Part shown: one piece after another, positions 21,131 through 33,026 of the stretch
Position numbering within the stretch: position 1 is the stretch's first letter
Layout: every line of letters begins with the position of its first letter
NCBI GenBank assembly: GCA_013400975.1
Contig: WBMZ01003342.1
Span: 62,001-126,000, forward strand
Source: Atrichornis clamosus
Taxonomy: Eukaryota; Chordata; Aves; Passeriformes; Menuridae
Length of the DNA stretch: 64,000 nucleotides
Direction: 5' to 3'
Notes under the pieces: generated by a model
Told to the model about the DNA's origin: nothing
Databases searched by the model: none
The model's input: the letters and a program-made list of their open reading frames with translations, nothing else
Made by a program: the position numbers and the translations under genes

Positions 21131-22739
21131 CCTGTGTTTTGTCATTTAATTTGTGCCTTGGAAAATTTTAAAGCACCTGTTTTTCCCTTTTTTCCCCTCA
21201 CTTTAACAAGGAAATGGGAACGATCCTTCCTTCCCTTCCCTGTTTTAGGCACTCAAAGTGGAGGATCACTAAGTTGTGAGCTTCCTGATTTCCAGACAGA
21301 ACTCGGGTAGGACTTAGAAAAAAATATTTTAGACTTTAAAATTATTATTTTAATTGGAAAAGAATGAAAAATTAAATTAAAAATGGGACAGGATTTTAAA
21401 ATTATGGTGGCATTAAAAATGAGCAGCAGTATTTGGGCATTTCATCCCTCTGGAGCTGGATTGTTTTTACGGAGATGTTTTCAGAAGTGTGAGGCTAGAG
21501 TGGTTCTAAATCCCTAAAAACCTAATCCTGAAAATTGCTCAAAAAAAAGATGTATTTTTAAAAGGGGTATTTTTCCAATAAGAATTTCTGGGCATCTCTA
21601 ATTTGGCCATTTCCATTTGTTTTCTGCTGAAGCCGGATTCGGCTCTTCTCCTTTTCCGGATCTGATGCTGCCCACCTGGCAAGCCCTTGGCACAACCCTC
21701 AGGGAGGCTGCAGCCACCTCCCATTCCAAACCCATTTCCAGACTCTGGAGTCAGGGTGGGAGATGCTCCGGACCGATCCCACCCTCCGGAGCTGTGCCTG
21801 GACACGGAGTCTGGCACAGACAGGTCCGATCCCGGCGTTGACAGCGCCTGCACAGAAGCAATTAGCACATCGTGGAACCAGCTGGGCTTCCAAGGGGCAG
21901 GGAAAACACTTGGAATCGTGATGGAGAGAGCTGGTGACACTCCAGCCCTTTCCTGACAGGTCCCGATGCCGATGTCACCGCTCGCGTTTTCCAGAGCCAA
22001 CAAAGCCGGAGCTGCTGTTCCGGAGAGCCCCAGGTCGGTGCTCAGCCCCTCAGCTCCAGCTGCAGCAGCTCCAGACCTGCCCCAGCTTCCAGAATAACAA
22101 GCAAATCACGGGAATGGCTCTGTATGGAAAGCTTGTAAATTAATGAACAGACTGTTAAAGGGAAAAGCTTCTGGAATGGCTGAGCACTCCCTCTCTTTAA
22201 CCTGTGGAAGTGGGGAACTGGGAGCAGCTCTGAGTGCACATCTGCAAACCTGATTTTCCTGGAATTTTGTCTTCCCTGGGTCTGGAAGGCACGGGCTGTG
22301 ACACAAAGCAGGCAGGCTCTGTGATCCACAGGGATCCTCCATGGGGCCAAGGGCAGGTTACTCCTTCCCTCCCCAGAAAGACAGGGAATTCTTTTCCCCA
22401 CCTTTTTTAGCAGCAGGACTTTTTCCCACTGAACTGTTCTGCCAGGGTTCCTTGTGTGGGTCTGTGCCCCTTGCTGCACCCAACGCTTGTTCCATTATGG
22501 AATACCAGATGGAATATTCCTTGAACAGCCCCTCTTTGGGGTCATCTGCAGGTGTGTGGATGGTAGAGGCTGGGAATCCAGGTGGGAGTGGAAATGGCAA
22601 AGGAAGGACAGAGGGATCAAGAGTCCTGTTGTGCCAGCAAGGAGTTGCCACTGCGTTGCTCCCGGGTGGCTGCAGGTCCTGGCCAAACTCCAGAGATGGC
22701 AAAGCCCATCTGTGTGGACAGAGAATTCCATGAAATTGT
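21131..22739. other. unique noncoding sequence
   Basis: AT-rich to about 21560, then GC-rich. No repeat or exon recognised. Overlapping frames at 21539-22003 and 22042-22783 show no family features. Confidence 0.4.
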
Positions 22740-22820
22740 AGGATCGTGGAATGGTTTGAGATGGAAGGGACCTTAAAGCTCATTCCCTTCCAACCCCCCT
22801 GTCATGGGCAGGGACATTGG
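22740..22820 (-). mobile_element. CR1 LINE terminal fragment
   Basis: Antisense tail 'GGATCGTGGAATGGTTTGAG', then 'GGAAGGGACCTTAAAGCTCATTCCCTTCCAACC' and 'TCATGGGCAGGGACAT'. The next CR1 lies 65 bp to the right on the opposite strand and belongs to another subfamily. Confidence 0.85.
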
Positions 22821-22884
22821 GAAACACCTGAAGCACCCTGACAATTTCAGAATCAGTTGGAGCAAAATCCCTGGAAACTCCTTC

Positions 22885-23092
22885 CCAGGGGAGGTTCAGG
22901 CTGGCTATTAGGAAACATTTCCCCACTGAAAGAGTGAGTAAGCCTTGGAACAGGCAGGGATGGAGTCCCCATCCCTGGAGGGATTTAAAGCCACGTGGAT
23001 GTGGCACTTGGGGACATGGGGCAGTGGCAGCCTTGGCAGTGCTGGGGAATGGTGGGACTCGGGGATCTTGGAAGGCTTTTCCAACCTTAATA
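22885..23092 (+). mobile_element. CR1 LINE 3' fragment, second subfamily
   Basis: Sense CR1: 'GGCTATTAGGAAACATTTCC', 'CACTGAAAGAGTGAGTAAGC', 'GGAACAGGCAGGGATGGAGTCCCCATCCCTGGAGGGATTTAAAG', 'GTGGCACTTGGGGACATGG' and 'GGAAGGCTTTTCCAACCTTAA'. It ends at the left border of the 220-bp duplicated segment. Confidence 0.88.
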
Positions 23093-23307
23093 ACTCCCAG
23101 CCCCAGAGCAGGAATCCCTTCTGCCTCCACAGGGGTCTCGAGGCCTCTGGCTGGGGGGTCCAGCTGGGTTTTCCAGGGTTTCTGTAGGAATCTGGTGGCC
23201 CTCTCACGATTTTATGCCAATGCTCTGCTTTCCCGCGGCGCAGCCCGAGCGGGCGGGTTCATCCCGTGTTTGGGATATCGCTGTCAGTAACTGGCTCGGG
23301 AAACTTC
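23088..23307 (+). repeat. 220-bp direct duplicate, copy 1
   Basis: It is identical to 23309-23528 except at one place: C at 23160 against T at 23381. It runs from TAATAACTCCCAGCCCC to CTCGGGAAACTTC and ends exactly at an N. A single mismatch in 220 bp looks like the difference between two alleles. Confidence 0.97.
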
Positions 23308-23308
23308 N
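23308..23308. other. single N (assembly gap or ambiguous base)
   Basis: The only non-ACGT base in the window. It separates the two copies of the 220-bp duplication with no other spacer, which is how some scaffolding or gap-closing steps mark a join. Confidence 0.97.
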
Positions 23309-23528
23309 TAATAACTCCCAGCCCCAGAGCAGGAATCCCTTCTGCCTCCACAGGGGTCTCGAGGCCTCTGGCTGGGGGGTTCAGCTGGGTTTTCCAGGGT
23401 TTCTGTAGGAATCTGGTGGCCCTCTCACGATTTTATGCCAATGCTCTGCTTTCCCGCGGCGCAGCCCGAGCGGGCGGGTTCATCCCGTGTTTGGGATATC
23501 GCTGTCAGTAACTGGCTCGGGAAACTTC
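23309..23528 (+). repeat. 220-bp direct duplicate, copy 2
   Basis: Second copy at an offset of 221 bp. After its end the sequence continues uniquely (TGCAATATAAATGAACC), whereas copy 1 is entered from the CR1 at 22885-23092. Removing one copy and the N would give a seamless locus, so one of the two is probably not real. Confidence 0.97.
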
Positions 23529-24779
23529 TGCAATATAAATGAACCAGCTGGTATTAGGGAAAGTGTGAAGTTCGTTTTTCCCTCCTTGGGGCTGGGGGAA
23601 GGGAAGGGGAGTGGGTGTGCTGCAAGGTTTGTCACATCGAGCCGAGAGATTCCGTGCTCGGGAATGTGGCTTCGGCAGAGTCCGGGCTATTCTGATGATT
23701 TTTTTTTTGCTCCACCACCCTGTTCCAGGAAATCTGCTGATCTTGTCGCGCCGCGTCGCTCGGCAGCTGTTCCCCAGCCCTGTGGCACATTTCCGTCTTG
23801 TGAACTCTCTGCTGGGAATTCCAGTGGGAAGTGGGGCCTCACCCACTGCCCAGCCTGGCCCCCCTGAGCGCGTTCAGGGACCCTCGGCATGAACTTGTCC
23901 ATGCTGTCGCTTTAGGTTCATTTCCTCATCTGGGAATTCTTAAATATCCCAACTGAGTGGAATTTTTCTGATATTGCTGTAGATCAGTGGAATAATCCCC
24001 ACACTGCTCCAAGCCGGAGGCCTGGGCCCAGGGGATCCCGTGGATGCACAGGATTGGCCCTGCAGGGATGTGCAGGCCCTGCGCTCTGCATGTGGGAGCT
24101 CTGTGCTTTGGATCCACTCTTCCTTCTGAGAGGGAGGGATGTTGGATCCCCTGAAACCCACCAGTTATTTGCTTGTTTTCCAGTTGGGATGATCAGCACT
24201 AGGATTTAAACCCAGGGAGCAGCTCAGTGGTGCCATGGGTTGCCTACAGCAGGCCCCTGTGGCTCCTGATGTTGGGCAGCTCCTTTGGGCTGCTCCTCCC
24301 CGCTCCTGGACTTCTCGGAAGTTTCCCACCCCCTGAGGGACAAGGCTGTGACATTTGCAGCCTTTTGTTGCGCTCTCAGCCAGATTGGAAGCGATCAAAA
24401 GTCATTTCCATCTGACACTCGTCCTCCTGTCGGGAGCCAGCCGGGGGTCCCCCGGAGCTCCTGCTTCCAGGAGGGCAGAGGAGGTGGAAATGCCATCTCT
24501 CATCCTGGCCTGGTCCCTCGGGAGGCAGCGTGACCTCGGGAATTCCCCAGCAGTGGGAATGGGGGGTGAGAGCCTGCCCGGCTGTGTCCCCAGAGCTCCC
24601 CAGTTCCTGCTCTCCTGGCAGCGCCTTGGCAGATCCTGCAGCTTGGATGAGTGGGACAGAGCCACGCAGAGCTCCCGGAATCATGGAATTCCAGACCATC
24701 CCAGCGCATCCCGGCAGCCCTGTCCCTGATTTAGAGCCGGCTGCTCCATTCCCTCTGCTGAAAATTGTGCTGTCAGCAA
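23529..24779. other. unique noncoding sequence
   Basis: No CR1, RNA or exon recognised. A T9 run lies near 23700. Open frames overlap on both strands. Confidence 0.4.
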
Positions 24780-25010
24780 TATCACACGAGTGATTTCTTT
24801 ATCAAAGGTCATTACCAATTATTTTGTAAAGAACTGACGCTTCGGTAATTGCCTGATTTTATCTTTTTTTTTATGTAGGTCATTTATATTTCATTATTGT
24901 CATGTTATGGCCTATCTGCTCCCAACGAGGCACACATTAAACACAGCGGCGGCGCCTCCGTGTCGCCGTTATTGCCCCATATTTCATTTCCCAGTTTATC
25001 TACTGCTCTG
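24780..25010. promoter_or_regulatory. AT-rich candidate regulatory element
   Basis: It contains TTTATCAAAGG (24798-24808), a TCF/LEF-type ATCAAAG core. The identical 11-mer occurs in another such block at 28610-28620. It also has CCAATTATTTTG and GGTAATTGCC, followed by a small GGCGGCGCC patch. It is non-repetitive and stop-rich. Confidence 0.35.
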
Positions 25011-27014
25011 GAGAAGATCATTCCTTGTTAGTTAAAGTGCTGGATAAACACACACGCTCCTCCCCAGCACTTGCCCTCCGCATTTCCGCCTCATCCCTAC
25101 GGACAGCAGCAGGGAATTTCCTATTGATTTTGAAATCCAGAGCCGGTTGCGGGTACCTGGATGTTCTTACACCACATCCCTGTGGGAGGGACCCTGTCAC
25201 TGCCTGCAAGGGAATACTGGAATTGTTTTGCCTTTCCCTGTGGGATGGTTTATACGGTGAATTATCTTTTTTAACCCTCGGGATAACCACAGGTAGATCC
25301 TGCATCCCCTCAGTTTGCTTCTCTGTTTTTGGGATTGCTCAAATTCTTGTCCCTGATCCCAGTGTCACTTTTGTAATGGAAAAACTCTCCTAAACACGGA
25401 AGCAGGACATGGATAAAGCCTTTTTCCCAGGACTCTGTGTGTGTGACTCCGTGACAGGGGAAGTGGTGTTATCTCCTAAGACATCCCAATGGATGCACAG
25501 ACAAGGAGGAAAATAGCTTCACACACACACGGATTCTGTGTCCCAGCTGGGATCCATCAGCTAAAAACAACAGCGACGAACCCAAAAAGCCCCCCCAACC
25601 CCCCAAATCTTGGGAAAGACAGTAATTCCCACTGCAATCTGTTCTTTCCACACTGCCTGGTTTATTATTAACCACCACTACTCTTGATTTCTCGTGGCAT
25701 CGTACTGATTAGCAATTCCTTGAAGGAATTTCTGGGGTTGGAAGTTGTGTGTGAAGTGTATTTAGGGGGAAAGAGGGTCAGGATTCCCTCCCTGATCCAT
25801 AGCCAAGGATGTCACACTGTGGGGGCTCAGGAAAACTCCTGCAGAACCTATGGAATGTATTAACTTCATCCTGGGCTTAGGGACTATTCTGCTGCTTCTC
25901 ACATGGTTTTCCAGTTCACCTGACTGTCTCCTCCATATCTGTGGGATGAGTATGGAAGGGAAAATGGACTCCTCCAGCCCATTGATATAATTTCTATGGG
26001 TTTTAAATAAGGACATAGAATAAAATGGGGTTTTTTTCAGGCTCAAAAGAAGCTGAGCCCCATCCTGCCATCATCCTTTCCTTTTGGCAGCATCCTCCTG
26101 GGTGGGGATGGAAGCAAGTGCCCAGCTCCGACCAGGCAGAGGGAGAGAGGTGAGTGCTGAAGAGAGGGAAGTTGTCCCAAATAATGACAAGTCAAAACAA
26201 AGAGTATTTCATAATCTACAGAGCATTTAATTGTCATTCCAGCACCAACATAAGGAAATAGCAGGCATATAGCAGGCAATAGGACCTGACAGGTGCTTGG
26301 TTTTATTCCCCAGTGCTTGGAATGGGAGAAGTGGGGCTGCCAGTGGGGTGGGGATGGGGTCCTGGTCCTGGGGTCCCGCTCCAGGGATCCGGTGACCCCC
26401 AGGCCAGGAGCACGGCTCCGGGTGGCCAGGCTGGGGCTCGGAGCTCCTGGACATGGCTGTGAGGACCAGCCCCAGTTTGGGGACAATGAGGGGTCCAGCT
26501 GCCATGCAGCTGTGGATCTCGCAGTATCCCCGTGCTCTGCTCGTGCTCCACGCGGTCAGAGAGTTCATGAATAGCAATAATGGTTGAGGATAGGAGCCCC
26601 CGAAGAGGAGCACGGAGCCATCCCGGAGCTGTTCCTGTGTGACCTCACCCTTCCTGCGCCTGGATGCAAGGCAGGAACACCGAGGAGCGCTGGAGAACAG
26701 CCGTAATGGCTGTCTCTTGCCAGATGTGTGACTGAAAGCAGATGTGACAGATAAGCCAAGAACAACCGTGTGTCAGCTCACCCAGGGGCTGGGGCAGCGG
26801 CCCCCGCTCGCTCCCGCACGGCTCCCTGACCTGCTTGGCAAGCCAGGCACGCAGGGCTCGCAGGGGCTGAGAAACCGGCGGCTCCCGCGCAGCATGGGGG
26901 ATGTTCTGCTCAAAAAATAAAGCGCGGACGGGAAGGGTGACCTGACAGATGCCAGGAGAAGTTACGGAGCGAGGCTGCGGATGATGGATGCTGCGGGTGT
27001 GAACAGGAGATGTG
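25011..27014. other. unique noncoding sequence
   Basis: No repeat recognised. On the minus strand a stop-free stretch through about 26610-26520 reads like protein in part but lacks paired splice sites, and competing frames are equally open. It leads into the CpG island at 27015. Confidence 0.35.
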
Positions 27015-27222
27015 AGACACGACACCGGCTCCGGGAAAGGTGACAACAGCTCCGGCGGCGCGGGAGCCAGGGAGAGGCCCGCGAGAAGCGGGAGAGGGGG
27101 AGATGTCACAGCCGGAGCCTGGCTGCGGGCGGGAAGCCGGGAGGAGAGCCGGGAGGATCCCGCGGGAGCGGGCCGGGCGCGGCGGGAGGCGGAGGATGGA
27201 CACAGCTCCCGGGCACTGCGGG
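27015..27222. promoter_or_regulatory. CpG island
   Basis: About 25 CpG in some 210 bp by eye, with runs of GGCGGCGCGGG, CCCGCGGGAGCGG and GGGCGCGGCGGG. It is followed by TTTTATGCATAGGTGACT, where AG/GTGACT could serve as a plus-strand splice donor. It may be a promoter with an untranslated first exon. No acceptor-side partner was found in the window. Confidence 0.55.
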
Positions 27223-27609
27223 GAGGCTCATTTTATGCATAGGTGACTCTGCCAGACACGTCTCGTGCTCTACTTAGCATTCAGCCTCCCCTGCCACCAT
27301 GGCATGTGCGGGCGCAGATGTTACCATTTATCTTTCATTCCCTTTTCCACTGGCAGGTAGGGCGGGACCCCCTCCCCGGCCCCTCCTCGGCCCTTCCCAC
27401 CCAGCCTGCACCGCGTCCTGCTCCTGCCTGCGCCTGCTTTTGTTGTGTTCTGTTTGCTCCAGACAAATCTTCTCTGGGAAAAGTTAACTCGGTGCCCCCT
27501 GCTAAGGGGGTGTGGGAAGTGCTGAGAGGCTGCTTGGGAGAACAAGGGAGGGAGGAAGGAGGGATGTGCAGCCTATGGATGCAGGAGCACTGGCCATGCT
27601 GGCCAGCTG

Positions 27610-28165
27610 ATCACAGGATCACAGGATCCCTGGGGCTGGAAAAAAACCCAGGAGCATCGAGTCCAAGCTCTGACCGACCCCCACCTTGTCCCCAGCCCAG
27701 AGCACTGAGTGCCACATCCAGTCCTTCCTTGGACACCTCCAGGGATGGGGACTCCAAACCAACCTGGGCAGCCCCTGCCAATGCCTGACCTCCCTTTCCG
27801 TGGAGAAATTCCTCCTGATGTCCAACCTGACCCTTCCCAGGCACAACTTGGGGCTGTTTCTTCTTTTCCTATTGCTTGTTCCCTGGGATAAGAGCCTGAT
27901 CCCACCTTTCCAAACCCTCCTGTCAGGGAGTTGTGGAGATTTGGAATGCACCCCCTGAGTCTCCTTTTCTCCAGGCTGAGCCCCTCAGCTCTCTCAGCCA
28001 CTCCTGGTGCTCCAGCCCCTTCCCCGGCTCAGTTCCCTTCCCTGGCCACGCTCCATGTCTTTCCTGACATGAGGAGCCCCAAACTGTCCCTGGAATTTGA
28101 GGTTTGTCCCCAGCCCAGGGGTTGGGCACTCCCTGGGCCTTCTGGCCTCGCTGTTTGATTTCCAC
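27610..28165 (-). mobile_element. long CR1 LINE 3' copy, second subfamily
   Basis: The longest CR1 here (about 555 bp), antisense: 'GGATCACAGGATCCCTGGGG', 'CATCGAGTCCAAGCTC', 'CCAGAGCACTGAGTGCCAC', 'CCTTGGACACCTCCAGGGATGGGGACTCC', 'CCTGGGCAGCCCCTGCC', 'TTTTCTCCAGGCTGAGCCCCTCAGC' and 'TCTTTCCTGACATGAGGAGCCCC'. It is alignable end to end with the copy at 37736-38262. It extends into the upstream part of the 3' region but holds no reverse-transcriptase segment I recognise. Confidence 0.93.
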
Positions 28166-28319
28166 AAGACATCCCTAAAAAGCACAGAGAGATGCAGATA
28201 TCGACACCCCCCCACTTCAGACCAAGCGGGACTGGGATTATTTCATCTCCCAAACTCTGCAAAGAACGCAGTAATGTCTGTACAAATGGGCTTTGATAAC
28301 TCCATGAAGGAATTTACCC

Positions 28320-28740
28320 AACTTAATTAAAGCAGCAGCCCTGCCTTGGCCACCAAATAAGGCAAAGAGTTTTAAAATATTACACTCAATTATACTTATA
28401 AATCTTGCCCAGGTAATGAACATATTCTTTAGATTGCGGGAAGAGCTGGACACTTATCTTACTCCTAAAGATAAACCACCACATCCATATAATGCATTGC
28501 TAAGCTTCCCTTTTCCCATCCGCAGCGCCCACAATCCCATTTTCTATTAAATAATAATCATTGTAATTAATAGAGTAGTTATTTTATCTCCCTAATCTGG
28601 TTACAGCCATTTATCAAAGGTATGTAAATGAGGGTGGCAGAAAGCGGTTCATTATGATTTTCCAAAGGGCCCGTGTCTCTCGCTGGAGCATGGAAAATGT
28701 AATTCTCTTGAACTTAATAAGATACTTGACTTCATGTCAT
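28320..28740. promoter_or_regulatory. extended AT-rich candidate regulatory element
   Basis: About 420 bp of non-repetitive AT-rich DNA with clustered sites: CATTGTAATTAATAGAG, TTTATCAAAGG (28610-28620, TCF/LEF-type), GTAAATGAGGG and CTTAATAAGATACTTGA. GATA-like TTATCT and AGATAAAC are also present. It is bounded by GC-rich sequence and CR1. This is the largest such block in the window, with conservation untested. Confidence 0.4.
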
Positions 28741-29015
28741 TCCTGGGAAGCAAATCCAGTCAAGTCTTGGCTTTTTTTCTGTCACACTCAATTTGTTTGA
28801 CTCACAATTCTCCATCAGTCTGGGCTTGCTAGTGGGCTGTTTTCCATGGGCACTTCCCGTGGCCAATCCGGGATGCCAGCGATGGAGGGGTGGGATGTGA
28901 CGAGGGGATGGGATACGGCGGAACGGCTGCTCCAGTGTCCCAGGGGAACTGTGTGTGGGTTCCCTGCCTTCCCCACCCACCCCACACCGGGCCAGGGCAC
29001 AGCCTCTTCCCGACT

Positions 29016-29168
29016 GGCACGGATTGCCTGGAGAATTTGTGGATGGCTCACCCCTGGAAGTGTTCCAGGCCAGGTTGGCCGGGGCTTGGAGCAACCCACT
29101 CCAGTGGAAGGTGTCCCTGCCCCTGGCAGGGCTAGAATGACATGATCCTTAAAATCCCTTCCAACCTG
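29016..29168 (+). mobile_element. CR1 LINE 3' fragment
   Basis: Sense CR1: 'GGCACGGATTGCCTGGAGAA', 'CCCCTGGAAGTGTTCCAGGCCAGGTTGG', 'GGGGCTTGGAGCAACCC' and 'GGTGTCCCTGCCCCTGGCAGGG', ending at 'AATCCCTTCCAACCTGAG'. The octamer tail is lost. Confidence 0.9.
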
Positions 29169-29726
29169 AGTGAGGAGCAGAGCCCTCGGTGACCACAGTG
29201 CATGTGGGATTTCCATGCTGTTAATTCAGCACTGGAAAAGGGGAAGGAAAACATTCCAGGGGTGTCACACAGCTCCTGACAGAGGCAGAGCGGGCTCCCG
29301 GCTGAAAGGGAGCTGATTAATGACAGCCCTGGAGATAAGTGGCACTTCAACCAACTTTCCCACTTGATGGATGATGACATAATGTCCCCTCCAATTAATG
29401 ACAGGGACATAAAACACCTGGATTGAGCAGAGCAGATGTTGCTTTCCCAGTGAAATGCACGCAGAAATTGGCTTTTAAAGGATCAACAACGGGAACTGCC
29501 TGTGGCCCGGATTTGTTTCCCTGTTTTGTCCCACGTGTGAGCAAGGGGTGGGACGAGCTCCTTCCTCCCAGGAGTAACTCCTGGGTCACCTCGGAGCACA
29601 TCCAGCCCTCAGGGTTATCTGTGCTCTTACGGATCTCTGAAGGCATCTCTCCCAAAGGAGCTCCAGGCGACTCCAAACGGATGGAGAGGTTTTGAGATAT
29701 CTGCAGCAATGATGTCACCCAGACAG

Positions 29727-29975
29727 ACAGGCTGGGAGAGCTGCGAATGTTCAGTCTGGAGAAGGGAAGGATTCAGGGAGAGCTCAGAGCCCCTCCCAGT
29801 GCTTAAAGGGGCTCCAGGAGAGCTGGAGAGGGACTGGGGTTAAGGCCTGAAGTGACAGGAAAAGAGGGAATGGATCCCACTGCCAGGGCTCAGGGTTGGA
29901 TGGGATATTGGGAAGGAATTCCTGTTTGTGAGGGTGGGGAGGCCCTGGCACAGGGATGGGGTCTATAATTGTATG
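29727..29975 (+). mobile_element. CR1 LINE 3' fragment with internal deletion
   Basis: Sense CR1: 'GGCTGGGAGAGCTGCGAATG', 'TCAGTCTGGAGAAGGGAAGG', 'CCAGTGCTTAAAGGGGCTCC' and 'GGGATATTGGGAAGGAATTC', continuing to 'GGCCCTGGCACAGG'. It then jumps to a GGGATGGGG..TAATTGTATGATT remnant of the tail. Confidence 0.88.
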
Positions 29976-32369
29976 ATTTTACCCACTTCTGAAGCAGAAC
30001 AAAAACATTCAGCAGCCTTTGGATCAGGGTTTCTCCTTGTCCACACTGGGATCACATCCTTTGATCCCAGTGAGTTATTTATGCTCTGACCCAAAGGGAA
30101 CCAACCCACGCTGTTCCTCATTCCTATGCTCATATCCATGTTACACCATTCCATTGCTGTTTTCTGAGGGAAACCCCCCTCCATTTTTAAAGAAAATTCC
30201 CATTAAGGACAAAGAAGGATAAAGGACAGTTTGCATCTGGGATGATGAAAGGATCCTGCCTTTCCCCCATGGCTTTGGAGAGTTTTCTTCCCACTAAATA
30301 CCAAAAACAGGGAGAAGGTGTTGTGTTTTCCCCTTGTTTTTCACCTTGGAAGATGTCACAGCTGCCTGCTGTCCCCATATCATCCCAGGCCCGGGGAGGA
30401 GCTCCGGTGGGAGCACCCGGCTGTGGGAAGGAATCCAGGAATTGTCATTCCCCTCAACCCCTAATGAGCAGCTCACACTTCCCAGGACTGCCTTCTCTGT
30501 GCCTCTGGAAACCCAGGAGCTGCATATGGGCTCCACAGAGCAGTTATTTATAGAGCACAAGTGTTGCCAGCCCAAGGCTTGCAGTCTTAGGCTCGGTTCT
30601 TAAAGGCCCACTTCCTGTGATTCCGGGAGAACCGGAGGGCTCGGAGGGTAAAGCAGGAATGTTGGGACTTCCCGGGAGCAGAGGAATGCTGCAGAACAGA
30701 CCCTTCCCTCTTCCCTCCTCACAGAGTCACCCCTGCGTTTGTGTCAGCTGCCAGTTGGAATCCTCAATTCCAGGGACACCTTCCACTGGCACCAGCTCAG
30801 AGCTTCCACACACAAAACATTCCTGCAAGGATCCTTTGGCCAATCCTTTTGGAATCACTGCGCTTCCCTGAGGAGCTCTGAGGACTTTTCCTGAGTGCCA
30901 CTTCCCTAGATTTCTCCCCATTAGTGAATCACTCCCCGTAACACCAAATAACCTTGGCCTTGGTCTCTGCCAAAAAATTCAACACCAAAGGTAAAGACTT
31001 CTTTTCCTTCACTTCTCTGCTGAATCCAATAGGCAAATCCCAACTTATTTTGGATGTCTCTCCATTCTGCTGCACTCACCCCCTGCAGAGCCCAGGGTGG
31101 ACAGACTCCACTCGGACACCTTGAGGGGCTGTGCCAAGGCCGGGAAGCACCGGAACATCCCAGCTCCCACACAAGGAACAAAAATCGTGTCCAATTATCA
31201 CAGCTTTCCCAAAGATCCTAAAATATTGCTTCCATAAGTCAGGCTGAGGCGGAGCATTACATCCATTTCAGCCTCCTGAGATTAGAGAAGGAGTTCAAGT
31301 TTCTGGTCGAGATAAATAAGATTTCCTTAAAGCAGTTTAACAGCTGCACTGAAAAAAAACTGGGAGAAAAAAAAAGGAAAAGTGAAGACATCCATTTTCT
31401 GCAATCAGTGGCAGGTGCAAGTCAAGGGCATGGCCTTTAGCAGGACCCAGGGCTTGGCCGGAGCTCTGCCAATTAATCATCCAGCAAAATGCACTTGACA
31501 GCCTGGAGAAGGCTCCGAGTCCTTTGCTCATGATTGCGCTGCTAATTCGGGCTTGGAAGTTACAGAGAGCAGGCAAGACTTGGAGAAAAGCTGGCAAGGG
31601 TTTGGATACTGGGGTTTGAAGCATTTCTCAGTTGGTTCAGGCAGTCAGAGCTCACTGGGGAAGGACTTCCCTGGAGCTGGGAGTTCTTCCTGGTGTTAAT
31701 CCATGCACATTTTCTTTTAGGGGTGACAGAATTCCCTCTTTTGTGTCACCCACCTGTTTTATTTTGGGCTAAGATGGTGAGGGTTGATTCCTGAAGGCAC
31801 AATTGGAATTCCAAAGCCCATGAGAAAACAGGACACGGGCCTTGGTGTTTCCAACACGTGCTCAGGTGACCTTCAAGTCGCCCACAAGCTGGACTCCAAG
31901 GAATCAGAGCTGGCTACAGACAAATGGGGATCCCAGGGTGTCTCGTGTCTCCTTAAAATCCATGGAAAAAGAGGAAGCAGCCATTGGTGTGTTCAAGTCA
32001 CTGGAGGTGAAGAGGGAGACCGAGGAGGTGCAGCTGAAGTGTAAAATTGGGATGAAATCATAACATTGGAGTAAAAGCAGGGAGTGGAGTCATGGTGGTG
32101 GGATGTGGGAGATCCTGGCAGGAATATTGTATGGATGTATTTGTGTGCATTGGTGCCCAGGTGCACGTGCTGCTCCTACTCCCCACAGCCCCAAAATGAT
32201 GGGGAAAATCCCCAAAGGAAAGCCCTGACCTCGTGCCCTGGGCACCCAGCGAGGCACCGGAGCAGCTTCCCCGTGTTCCCCTTGTCCCAGAACAGCCCAG
32301 GGGTTTGGTGGCAGCGTGTCCCAGGGCGGAGCGGCTGCGGGGTCGGGGCCGGAGCGGGCACGTGTCCCT
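29976..32369. other. unique noncoding sequence
   Basis: Ordinary mixed-GC DNA. An A-rich GAAAAAAAACTGGGAG run lies near 31350. No gene, RNA or CR1 recognised. Confidence 0.4.
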
Positions 32370-32470
32370 CCCGCTTTATGTAAGGTCTGGCTGCCTTCTA
32401 TTTTTAGGCCCAGTAATAAAAAGGATTGTTCATCATTATAGCGGCTTAGCAGGCACAAATCACAGCCCAG
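32370..32470. promoter_or_regulatory. candidate regulatory element with MEF2-type site
   Basis: CTATTTTTAG at 32398-32407 matches the MEF2 consensus YTAWWWWTAR exactly. Non-repetitive CAGTAATAAAAAGG and GTTCATCATTATAGC follow. A CpG-rich stretch lies just upstream (about 32310-32365). The motif is perfect but short. Confidence 0.3.
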
Positions 32471-33026
32471 GCAAAGCTTCAGGGGGAGGGAGGTGATTCA
32501 TCCCACTAATCCCCGCTGCAAAGCCCCCTAAATCCCAGCTCCAATAAGTGGGTTGGAGGCCGAGACCTTTGGGTTCCTCTCTCCACTTGATTTTTGGGAT
32601 GCCAGATTCCCATTTGCTGTTTTGTCACTATTTACACCCCAAACCCAGAGCCTGAGCCCTTCAGCTCTGCCTAAACCTGAGCTTAAATGAGTACCAGCGA
32701 AGGGCAAACATTCCTAAGGCTAAATAAGCACGGACAGGGAAAGCTTTGCTTTTTCCCTTTAAATAGAAAAACAAACATGAAAAATGCTTTGTCCTGGAAG
32801 CAGTGCCAGCGGTGAATTATCTCAGCAGCTGGACACAAAGGACGGGAGATGGGAATTGGGCTCCCTCCTTCCAGCACAGCCAAGTACAGGCAGGAGCTGG
32901 GAGGGCTCAGGCAGGGAGGGAACGCCAGGGAACGGGGGGGTGACTTGGGAGTAAACATCCAGGAATTTACATGGACACAGCTACTGTCCAACACTGTGCA
33001 ATTTTGAATCTGAATGAGTGAAGGAA
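32471..33026. other. unique noncoding sequence
   Basis: No feature recognised. Confidence 0.4.

Noticed and set aside
26520..26700. Minus-strand stretch reading VTQEQLRDGSVLLFGG, superficially kelch-like
   Set aside because: One short kelch-like phrase only. No repeated kelch pattern, no flanking splice sites, and other frames are just as open.
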